Under the pieces are notes generated by a model. That model saw only the letters and a list, made by a program, of their open reading frames with translations, was not told where the DNA came from and did not search any database. A program made the position numbers and the translations under genes. Shown here in pieces: positions 13,087 through 20,510 of a DNA stretch of 20,510 nucleotides. The stretch covers positions 1-20,510 of the forward strand of contig JAFEAR010000249.1 in assembly GCA_018266335.1 (NCBI GenBank), written 5' to 3'. Every line of letters begins with the position of its first letter. The first letter of the stretch is position 1. Source of the stretch: Bdellovibrionales bacterium. Its GTDB lineage: Bacteria; Bdellovibrionota; UBA2428.

Positions 13087-15594
13087 ATGACTCGCGATTG
13101 GGCCGATAAGTATTTCGACTTTCTTTACCGGCGTAAAGTTCCCCTTCACTTCCTCTTGGTGCTCGTGACGGGCGCCTCGCTCTTTTTGGCTTCGAGGCTA
13201 GAGCTGCGGACGGATTTTGCGGAGCTCCTGCCGGGCCGTTTGCCCAGCGTGAAGGCCTTCCATAAGGCCGACGCTCGGATTGGCGGCACCAGTTTGCTGC
13301 TCATTGGTGTTTCGAGCCCGAAGTTCGAAGCGAACCGTGACTTTGTTGAGGCCCTCGCTAAAAAGCTCCAGCCCCTGGTGGGCAAGAGCCTGCGTTTTTA
13401 CGAGTACCGTTACCTCGATATTCGTGACTACGCCGAGAAGTACGCGCTCCATTACCTGACCCTCGATCAGCTGCGCAACGTGCGCAATGAACTCAAAACA
13501 CGCATCGAGGGCGAGTTGGATTCAGCCATGGGGGGATTTTTGGGCCTCGACGACGATGCCCCCAAGGCCACACCCGCAGCGCCCAAAAAATCGCTCTTCG
13601 ATATGCTGGCCGATAGCAAACTCGATCCCTCTATTCAGGCCTTTGCTTCGTATCGCGATGCTTATTTGAGCGGGGATAGTGGCAAGGTTCTCGTTATGAC
13701 CGTGCGGCCCATGGGCTCGAGTCTGGGCATTACGGGCGGACAAAAGCTCATCAACGAAATTCAGGCCATGGTGGACGAGCTCAAGCCCGCCTCCTTTCAA
13801 CCTGAAATGAAAGTGATCTTTACGGGCGGAGTGCCGGACACCATCGAGGAGTTCAACGCCATTCGCCAGGACATCGTGGGCACGGCGCTGTTGTTGACGG
13901 CGCTTATTTTGGGCACGCTCTTTTTATTCTTCTGGTCCTTCCGCATCGTGGGACTGCTGGTCTTTAACTTGCTCTTCGGGGTTATTTGGACCTTCGGAAT
14001 CACGCAACTCCATATTGGTTATCTCAACACCCAAACTGCCTTTCTGGGGAGCCTGGTGGCGGGCACGGGCATTAACTACGGTATTATTTTTGTGTCTCGT
14101 TACCTGGAGATGCGCCGTCGCCACGTTGAAACTCGTTCGGCCGTCGTCGAGGCAATTCGGTCTACCCTTACCACCACGCTCATTGCGAGTAGCACCACGG
14201 CCGTTAGCTTTGTGAGCTTGCTCGCTGCGGACAACAAGGGCTTTTCGCAATTTGGTTTCATTGGGGGCGTGGGTATTGCGCTCTGCTGGTTGTCGGCTTT
14301 TCTGATTTTGCCCCTGTGGCTCTACCTGCTCGAGCAGCGCTTTCCGAACAAGAAGCACTATGCAAATCCTTTGGCGCATCGTCTGCATCCGTTGGGCGAG
14401 CGCATCGGACGCGGCATCGTAACGCATGCTAAGACCTTTACCGTTCTGATGGTGCTGATGTCGGTGGTTTCGGCCTTTGGCTTGCGCAAATTGGCGGCCG
14501 ATCCGCTCGAGTATAATTTTGACAACGTTCGCAACAAGTTCACCATTCCGGCCGACGTCGAAAAAATGCGCCAGCGCATTTACGATGCCTTCCCTACTAG
14601 TCTTACGCCTTCGATTATCATTGCGGACCACGAGCAAGATGCTCGCGCTATGTGCAACGACGTGCGCGCAATTCAAAGCAGTTTGCCGCCCGAGAAAAAC
14701 GTGATCCGCGCCTGCACGAGTCTCTACGACATTATTCCCCCCGTGCTGGCGGCCGGCGAGCAGCCAGAACAGCGCAAGCTCTTCGATGAGATTAAGGGTC
14801 TGCTGGGTCGCCGGGCGATGCGTTTGTCGTTGGAGCCCGAGATGGCCGACATGGCCAATCGCATGCGACTCAATTTGAGTTACGCTCCGCCGACACTCGC
14901 AGATTTGCCGCCGCAACTTGTTCGGCGCTTTACGGAAAAAGACGGCCGCGTGGGACTCATTGGTTTCATTAACCCTGATGGTCGTAAACCTTTAAACGAT
15001 GGTCGCAATCTGATTAACTTTACCGACAGCTTGGCTCCGCTGGAGCGACCGGACGCGCAGGGCAACACGCGCTACACCGTGGCGGGCGACTCCTTCGTGC
15101 TGGCCGATTTGCTCCGCGGATTGCACCAGGACGCGCCGCTCGTGTCGGGACTCGCGCTGGGCGGAGTTATGTTGGTCGCCATCTTTTTGTGCGGCGGGAT
15201 TATGAACGGATTGTTCATGACTTTCTGCTTGCTGCTGGGCGTGTGGTGGATGCTGGGCATTCAGGGCTTCATGGGACTTAAGTACAACTTCTTTAACTTC
15301 ATCGCGTTACCGCTCACCTTTGGTATTGGCGTGGATTATCCGGTGAACGTGTTTATTCGTTGTCGGCAGGAAGGCTACAAAAACTTTCACCGTATTTTTG
15401 TGGGTTCGGGTATGGCCGTGATTCTGTGCTCACTCACCACGACGATTGGCTACTACACACTGCTCGGCGCCACGAGCCAAGCATTGGCGGGCTTTGGTCG
15501 CCTCGCCATTATTGGTGAAGTCACCTGCGTAGTTACGGCGGTGGTGACGGTGCCGGTGATCTTGCGACTCATCGGCAAGTTCAAAGACGGTTGA
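13087..15594 (+). CDS. RND-superfamily MMPL/HpnN-like exporter
   Basis: An 835-residue inner-membrane transporter with the duplicated RND plan: one N-terminal helix, a periplasmic domain (~50-260), a five-helix bundle (~265-415), a second single helix (~440), a second periplasmic domain (~460-680), and a final five-helix bundle (~690-825). The MMPL-type segments FRTDFAELLP-like (LRTDFAELLPGRLPSVKAF) and GTGINYGIIFVSRYLEMRR / FGIGVDYPVNVFIRCRQEG are present; in the second, GVDYP supplies the acidic residue typical of proton-coupled RND pumps, while the first half has GINYG without it. HpnN, the hopanoid exporter, and mycobacterial MmpL proteins are the closest functional analogues; lipid or glycolipid export is inferred. 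It has no membrane-fusion or outer-membrane partner nearby. The ATG has no close Shine-Dalgarno; GGGAGG lies 22 bases upstream, too far. Confidence 0.88.
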   Translation: MTRDWADKYFDFLYRRKVPLHFLLVLVTGASLFLASRLELRTDFAELLPGRLPSVKAFHKADARIGGTSLLLIGVSSPKFEANRDFVEALAKKLQPLVGKSLRFYEYRYLDIRDYAEKYALHYLTLDQLRNVRNELKTRIEGELDSAMGGFLGLDDDAPKATPAAPKKSLFDMLADSKLDPSIQAFASYRDAYLSGDSGKVLVMTVRPMGSSLGITGGQKLINEIQAMVDELKPASFQPEMKVIFTGGVPDTIEEFNAIRQDIVGTALLLTALILGTLFLFFWSFRIVGLLVFNLLFGVIWTFGITQLHIGYLNTQTAFLGSLVAGTGINYGIIFVSRYLEMRRRHVETRSAVVEAIRSTLTTTLIASSTTAVSFVSLLAADNKGFSQFGFIGGVGIALCWLSAFLILPLWLYLLEQRFPNKKHYANPLAHRLHPLGERIGRGIVTHAKTFTVLMVLMSVVSAFGLRKLAADPLEYNFDNVRNKFTIPADVEKMRQRIYDAFPTSLTPSIIIADHEQDARAMCNDVRAIQSSLPPEKNVIRACTSLYDIIPPVLAAGEQPEQRKLFDEIKGLLGRRAMRLSLEPEMADMANRMRLNLSYAPPTLADLPPQLVRRFTEKDGRVGLIGFINPDGRKPLNDGRNLINFTDSLAPLERPDAQGNTRYTVAGDSFVLADLLRGLHQDAPLVSGLALGGVMLVAIFLCGGIMNGLFMTFCLLLGVWWMLGIQGFMGLKYNFFNFIALPLTFGIGVDYPVNVFIRCRQEGYKNFHRIFVGSGMAVILCSLTTTIGYYTLLGATSQALAGFGRLAIIGEVTCVVTAVVTVPVILRLIGKFKDG

Positions 15595-15601
15595 TATTGG
15601 C

Positions 15602-15624
15602 GCTGCCAGTCTTTTACTGGCAGC
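15602..15624. terminator. Perfect 9-bp hairpin in the convergent gap, spanning the lipoprotein stop codon
   Basis: GCTGCCAGT (15602-15610) is the exact inverse of ACTGGCAGC (15616-15624) around a five-base loop CTTTT. It starts 7 bases after the MMPL stop and includes the lipoprotein TAA (15616-15614) and its last codons. It could terminate both convergent transcripts, but there is no U tract after the stem on either strand. Confidence 0.55.
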
Positions 15625-16216
15625 AGTAGAAGCCGCGTGCTTGGCTGTTGGCGTTGTGTACGACATCGCCAATGGCGCAGGTGGTACCCGTGATATCGCC
15701 CGTCACGTTCGAGGTGTTGGGCACGGCGGCCGTGCTGCGTTTCATCCACATGCCCGGGATGTAGGTTAATCCGCCAGTGATGAGGGCGTCGCCTGCTTGT
15801 TTGAGTTCGCAAATGCGTGCTTCTTCGGAAGCCTGGCAAAGGTGTTTGCCAGCTTGCGTGCAAATCGTATCGGCCCAGTAAAGTGATGCTACGTTGTTGT
15901 AGCCGCCGCCCGGAGCGCTATCGATGCAGAAAGCGCCTTGGCCGCTGCCCGCGGGAATCGAGGTCATGCCGGAGGGGCAGGTGATCGACGAGCCCGAAGT
16001 GCTCGGCACCGTGGTGCCCGAACCCCAGTAAGATCCTGAACCCGACGAGCTAGAGGTCGTCGTGGTCGTAGTGGTTCCCGTGGTAGGAGTGGTCGTGGTA
16101 GGTGCCGTGTAAGTTGGGCTGGTGCCGGTATCGGTGCTCGATACGCTCTCGTTCGCGCAGCCGCTCAGAGTGATCACCGCGAGTAATACGGAAGAAGTGA
16201 TTCCCCATGCTTTCAT
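15614..16216 (-). CDS. Thr/Ser-rich lipoprotein with cysteine-rich C-terminal domain
   Basis: A 200-residue lipoprotein: N-terminal MKAWG with a hydrophobic stretch and lipobox LSGC (Cys at residue 20). Residues ~25-80 are an extremely Thr/Ser/Gly/Pro-rich linker with long Thr and Ser runs. The C-terminal ~120 residues contain eight cysteines in a compact pattern: ITCPSGMTSIPAG, GAFCIDS, ADTICTQAGKHLCQASEEARIC, GTTCAIGD, and a terminal GFYCC. This pattern (FCID, GKxLCxxxEExxxC, FYCC) resembles small cysteine-bridged C-type-lectin/SUMF1-like domains found at the ends of surface proteins (comparison by motif, not searched). The linker would hold the domain away from the membrane. AGGGGGA seven bases before the ATG supports the start. 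It is divergent from the SpoIID-family gene across 150 bp. Confidence 0.82.
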   Translation of the reverse strand: MKAWGITSSVLLAVITLSGCANESVSSTDTGTSPTYTAPTTTTPTTGTTTTTTTSSSSGSGSYWGSGTTVPSTSGSSITCPSGMTSIPAGSGQGAFCIDSAPGGGYNNVASLYWADTICTQAGKHLCQASEEARICELKQAGDALITGGLTYIPGMWMKRSTAAVPNTSNVTGDITGTTCAIGDVVHNANSQARGFYCCQ

Positions 16217-16366
16217 ACAAAAGTCCCCCTACGTGATTAGAAGCAAATCTCGGGCCCACGAGGTAACTGACCGAAAGCAGCGCCGAGAATTGTCATACGA
16301 TCGTCAAAGCTAGTTGCGGGTGTACACAAAGTAGACGGTCCGCGGAGCGGGCTGTACTCTGGGTGA
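16217..16366. promoter_or_regulatory. Divergent intergenic region between lipoprotein and SpoIID-family genes
   Basis: These 150 bases must contain promoters for both genes. TTGACG on the minus strand (complement of CGTCAA around 16302-16307) and TTGTCA on the plus strand near 16290 are -35-like, overlapping in opposite orientation, but I cannot pair either with a good -10 box. Confidence 0.3.
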
Positions 16367-17551
16367 ATGAAGTCTTGGGGCTTGATTCTATTGGGTGCCT
16401 GCCTACCGCAGTTGGCAGGCGCGGCGCTCTGGGCGCCGGTCTTTGCGCCGTTTCCTTGGGAATCGCAGGGTTTTGCCCCCTGCCTCGAATCGGTAGAAAC
16501 GGTGCGTGTTTTGGTGTTTCCCCACTGGGGCAAATACAGCACACCCCAAAAGCGCGAAAGTATCGCGGATCGCGTGCAGATTAGCTGCGGCAATCAAAAA
16601 CTGAGTTTTTCCATCGCCTCGCCGGGCCTGCCTCGCGTTTTGAGCTGTGGGACGCCCATGACCGTAGTACGGGAACAAGGTCTTAAGAGTTTTAGTTACG
16701 CCGGTCAGCTCGAAGTGAGTGTGGGAGTAAGCGAGGGCGGACAAAAGATTTTGCAGGTCATTAATCTGGTCGCCCTGGAGGATTATCTGAAGGGCGTAGT
16801 ACCGGCAGAAATGATGTCGAGCGAGCCGCGCGAAGCCCTGCGGGCGCAGGCGATTGCAGCGCGTACCTATGGCCTCTTCGAAATTTTAGGCATGCGCCAA
16901 ACAAATCCAGATTCCCCCTTCGATGTGGACGACACTGTTTTTTATCAGGCTTATTTGGGCGTGAGTGGTGTGGCGACATCTACTTCGCAAGCCGTCGATG
17001 CCACCCGTGGAATGGTCATGACTTATCGCGGGCAGGTGATCAAAGCGTACTTCTCGGCCGACAGCGGCGGTTACACCGAAGATGCTGTGGCCGTCTGGGG
17101 TATTGAGTTGCCGTATTGCCGGGCCAAACGAGAGGTCTACGATCCCAAAGCCATTAAGTCCGATTGGACGCGTACGCTTGATCTGTCGACGGTGACGCAA
17201 AAGATGATCGCCGCGGGCCTTACGACTTCGAACAACCGCGTGGTGGATATTCAAATCGGTAGCGAAGATCGCACGCGTAGTGGCCGCGTGGGCCGTGCGC
17301 ATGTGCGCTTCGCAGACAATACATGGAAGATTTTAGCCGGCGAAGACTTTCGTTACATTCTGGGGCTGCGCAGTAGTTTGTATTCGTTAACCGTGCAAAG
17401 CGACGGAAGCATTCCCATCGCGGGCAAAGGTTTTGGCCACGGCGTGGGTATGAATCAAGATGGTGCCGGAGTGCTAGCGAAGTCCATGGGCTGGGACGCC
17501 CAAACAATTCTACACTTCTACTTCGACAGCATCTTCATCGAAAAAATCTAG
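16367..17551 (+). CDS. SpoIID/LytB-domain peptidoglycan lytic transglycosylase
   Basis: A 394-residue exported protein with a signal peptide (MKSWGLILLGACLPQLAGA). Its SpoIID domain (~130-390) shows NLVALEDYLKGVVPAEMM with the catalytic Glu at 148, EALRAQAIAARTYGLFE, KAYFSADSGGYTEDAVAVWG, and C-terminal GKGFGHGVGMNQDGAGVLAKSMGWDAQTILHFYF. In Bacillus, SpoIID cleaves denuded glycan strands (lacking stem peptides) during engulfment; proteobacterial homologues are presumed to remodel cell wall. The N-terminal ~110 residues, with three cysteines, are a separate beta-rich region of unknown role. The ATG at 16367 gives a complete signal peptide; GGGTGA directly before it is a poor ribosome binding site. 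It converges with the helicase gene with 10 bp between stops. Confidence 0.9.
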   Translation: MKSWGLILLGACLPQLAGAALWAPVFAPFPWESQGFAPCLESVETVRVLVFPHWGKYSTPQKRESIADRVQISCGNQKLSFSIASPGLPRVLSCGTPMTVVREQGLKSFSYAGQLEVSVGVSEGGQKILQVINLVALEDYLKGVVPAEMMSSEPREALRAQAIAARTYGLFEILGMRQTNPDSPFDVDDTVFYQAYLGVSGVATSTSQAVDATRGMVMTYRGQVIKAYFSADSGGYTEDAVAVWGIELPYCRAKREVYDPKAIKSDWTRTLDLSTVTQKMIAAGLTTSNNRVVDIQIGSEDRTRSGRVGRAHVRFADNTWKILAGEDFRYILGLRSSLYSLTVQSDGSIPIAGKGFGHGVGMNQDGAGVLAKSMGWDAQTILHFYFDSIFIEKI

Positions 17552-17561
17552 CGCTATCGCC

Positions 17562-18920
<1,359 letters not shown>

Positions 18921-18933
18921 AGGAAGCTCCTTA
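18921..18933 (-). promoter_or_regulatory. Helicase Shine-Dalgarno within a small hairpin, deciding a TTG start
   Basis: On the minus strand TAAGGAG (18933-18927) precedes TTG at 18920 by six bases. AAGGA can pair with the TCCTT that immediately follows (three-base loop GCT), so the SD lies in a 5-bp stem right before the start codon. Confidence 0.6.
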
Positions 18934-19061
18934 GTATACGAGTGCGGAAAAGCTTATTTAATAGCAAATGCGGCGCGTTAAGGCCAGGAAATTCCAATAT
19001 TTTTGGCTTTTGTGGAAATGGATAGGCTGTGGCCGATAGCCATGCTTTGCACGGGACAGCG

Positions 19062-19874
19062 CTAGTCCTGGATTGTTGTCGCGGAGTCGACCCGAATGAA
19101 TTGCACGGCCAGGGCGTAGACCGAATTTTTTGTATTCGACTCCGGCATTTGCTGCTCAAAGCTTTGTCGAAATTTGCGAATCGCTTCGCGGGCTTGGGGC
19201 AGGTGCTGAGTATCAAATGGAAGCATGGCGGTAGTGATGCTTCGAGTGGCGAAACTTTCATTTTGGAGGGCCGTCAGCGATTTACGCAGAATTTGTTCAT
19301 GGAAGGCACGAATCGCCTCGGAACTAATGCCGTCGGGGCCGGCCAAAAAAGCTGTGGGTGCTTGCCATTCACCGAACTCATTTTGGGTTAGGAGTTCTAG
19401 CTTCTGCAGGCGTGCCAGTGCGTGTTTCGCCTCTATGGGGGTAATGTGCAGGCGCCGCGCCAGCCAGGGGCCCTCGCATTTAAAGCCGGGCAACGCAACC
19501 AACTGGAGTATGGCCAAATGGTACCACTCTCGCATGGCGAGAAAGGCATCGAGAGATAAGTTCTGCACGCGTTGTTCGAGTCGGAGTTGAAGGCGTAGTT
19601 TGGCATTTCTCCGATCTTCCGCACTGCGACCATGCTTAGACTCGACGAGATCACAAAAAGTTTGGGTCGTTGATTCGTCGAAACCGAGGCGTTGGGAAAT
19701 GTCCAATGCTCGAGCACGTGAAAGTCCTTCCTGCCCCGAAAAAATCCGCGAAAGCCACTCCGGTCCTAGCTTGAGGTCCCGGGCAAATGCTCGCAACGAA
19801 TACCGGGGATTTTTGAGACGACGTTTCGTTAGTTCGACCTTGAGAAGATCTCGGTAGTCGGTTGCAGTCTGCAT
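19062..19874 (-). CDS. TIGR02147-family putative transcriptional regulator (DUF4423)
   Basis: A 270-residue cytoplasmic protein of the TIGR02147 paralogous family (Bdellovibrio, Fibrobacter). The N-terminal part reads DYRDLLKVELTKRRLKNPRYSLRAFARDLKLGPEWLSRIFSGQEGLSRARALDISQRLGF in outline (a helix-turn-helix-like region, residues ~6-65). DUF4423 follows: REWYHLAILQLVALPGF, WLARRLHITPIEAKHALARLQKLELL, then SSEAIRAFHEQILRKSLTAL, SITTAMLPFDTQHLPQAREAIRKFRQSFEQQ and a final VYALAVQFIRV strand. The second half looks like a winged helix plus a dimerisation or sensing domain. ATG at 19874 matches the family start; the frame runs 44 codons further upstream, but that extension lacks family features. 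There is no clear Shine-Dalgarno. It is divergent from a small secreted protein, its most likely local target if any (inference). Confidence 0.85.
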   Translation of the reverse strand: MQTATDYRDLLKVELTKRRLKNPRYSLRAFARDLKLGPEWLSRIFSGQEGLSRARALDISQRLGFDESTTQTFCDLVESKHGRSAEDRRNAKLRLQLRLEQRVQNLSLDAFLAMREWYHLAILQLVALPGFKCEGPWLARRLHITPIEAKHALARLQKLELLTQNEFGEWQAPTAFLAGPDGISSEAIRAFHEQILRKSLTALQNESFATRSITTAMLPFDTQHLPQAREAIRKFRQSFEQQMPESNTKNSVYALAVQFIRVDSATTIQD

Positions 19875-20014
19875 GTGTTTATTTTTGCTAAGATTTTTGT
19901 GAGCGCAAGGGTTGCCACGACAATTCTTTCTCTCCACACGACTCCACAGAAAAGCAATCTCTTGTAGTTTTTTGTGCCCGCCAAAGAGCTTCTCATCCAT
20001 AATCACAGCAGGAG

Positions 20015-20016
20015 GT
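20015..20016 (+). promoter_or_regulatory. Shine-Dalgarno region of the last gene (AGGAGG just upstream)
   Basis: CAGGAGGTTCT runs up to the ATG at 20020, with AGGAGG at 20010-20015 and a four-base spacer. This decides the start: the frame is open further upstream to 19912, but that extension would place a long non-signal segment before the signal peptide. A CATAAT at 19998-20003 resembles a -10 box but lies too near the SD and lacks a -35 partner. Confidence 0.65.
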
Positions 20017-20019
20017 TCT

Positions 20020-20505
20020 ATGCGTCACCGTTTCAAATTACAGTTGTGTCTTCCTTTGATTCTTGCGCTTTCTGCTGCAGCTAAGGGGCGTGCCCCTGCT
20101 TCCATGAATGGAGTGCACGGCGGCGACGTTGGCGACGGCGCGGGGCCGGCTCTAGATGAAGAAACGGGTACGGTCGCATTGATCCGCTGCGAAGTTCACG
20201 AAGGCGACCAAGAACGTCAGGTGGCCGCTATTGATCCGGAAAAAACCATCGCTGGCGACCACTCAAAAATTTTAAAATTCAGCGGAAACAGAGAAATAAA
20301 AATTAGTACATTGAAGAAATATGGGAATTACGACGTATATCCCAATATTACGATCGCGGGGGTTCAAAGTGGCAAAGTTGTTTTCTATTCTCTATTTGTC
20401 GGCAGTCGCGACGAATATGGAATGTTTCAGTGGGGGGGCGAGACAGATCCTAAAACTATTAGCGGTAGATGTGATGTCGACAAATGGAAAGCTTTTGGTG
20501 GGTGA
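20020..20505 (+). CDS. Small secreted protein of unknown function
   Basis: A 161-residue protein with a signal peptide (MRHRFKLQ, then a hydrophobic core ending in ALSAAA), so it is likely exported. The mature part starts with a Gly/Asp-rich stretch (NGVHGGDVGDGAGPALDEE) and then a beta-strand-rich region with TVALIRCEVHEGD, KVVFYSLFVGSRDEYG and a second cysteine near the end (GRCDVDKW), so one disulfide is possible. I do not recognise the family; it may be a species-limited protein of the size of small periplasmic inhibitors. The second half (about 20260-20410) is visibly richer in A and T than the first. The strong AGGAGG before the ATG supports translation. It is divergent from the TIGR02147 regulator with a 145-bp shared upstream region. 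Confidence 0.72.
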   Translation: MRHRFKLQLCLPLILALSAAAKGRAPASMNGVHGGDVGDGAGPALDEETGTVALIRCEVHEGDQERQVAAIDPEKTIAGDHSKILKFSGNREIKISTLKKYGNYDVYPNITIAGVQSGKVVFYSLFVGSRDEYGMFQWGGETDPKTISGRCDVDKWKAFGG

Positions 20506-20510
20506 GGAGA

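Noticed and set aside
13924..14916. 330-codon minus-strand open frame inside the MMPL exporter
   Set aside because: It lies wholly within the exporter coding region, is Arg/His/Gln-rich and shows no domain pattern.
16367..17551. SpoIID homologue as evidence of sporulation
   Set aside because: SpoIID-family enzymes occur in many non-sporulating bacteria, and no other sporulation gene is seen here.

Overview
The window looks like a chromosomal segment of a Bdellovibrio-like bacterium (Bdellovibrionota/Oligoflexia). The best taxonomic clues are a TIGR02147-type regulator with a DUF4423 C-terminal half, a paralogous family known mainly from Bdellovibrio and Fibrobacter, and a long-linker HNH endonuclease of a type I associate with Bdellovibrio-like genomes. 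Outer-membrane-type proteins (Prc protease, lipoprotein, YceI-like protein, RND/MMPL transporter) fit a Gram-negative envelope. This placement is inference; no rRNA or tRNA gene is present.

Layout. 1-3338 (+): 3' part or whole of a very large protein ending in a SUMF1/FGE-like domain. 3395-4000 (+): secreted YceI-like protein. 4001-4256: no conventional gene, but on the minus strand there is a compact self-contained unit: a structured leader, a near-perfect Shine-Dalgarno, an 18-codon GTG-started ORF, a GNRA hairpin over its stop and a strong intrinsic terminator. 4257-5461 (+): OsmC-family protein translationally coupled to an RNase HI that carries a hybrid-binding-like domain at its C-terminus. 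5462-7444 (-): Prc tail-specific protease, abutting RNase HI stop to stop. 7503-8273 (+): exonuclease III. 8274-8661: intergenic, with an 18-bp perfect palindrome whose core recurs inside the next gene. 8662-9708 (+): HNH endonuclease.

9723-13006 (-): a tightly coupled four-gene operon: NodB-type polysaccharide deacetylase, LPG-synthase-TM (YbhN-like) membrane protein, GT4 glycosyltransferase and CutA, joined by ATGA overlaps or a 14-nt overlap. Divergent from it, 13087-15594 (+) is an MMPL/HpnN-like RND exporter. Together these look like an envelope glycolipid assembly and export locus, but no substrate can be read from the sequence.

15614-16216 (-): Thr/Ser-rich lipoprotein with a cysteine-rich C-terminal domain, divergent from a SpoIID-family peptidoglycan lytic transglycosylase (16367-17551, +). 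17562-18920 (-): RhlE-like DEAD-box helicase with a TTG start. 19062-19874 (-): TIGR02147 regulator, divergent from a small secreted protein of unknown function (20020-20505, +).

Most genes are ordinary housekeeping or envelope functions. The features that stand out are the minus-strand micro-gene/structured RNA at 4009-4200, the palindrome pair around the HNH gene, the coupled glycolipid locus and the large SUMF1-tailed protein with an unassigned conserved-looking central domain.
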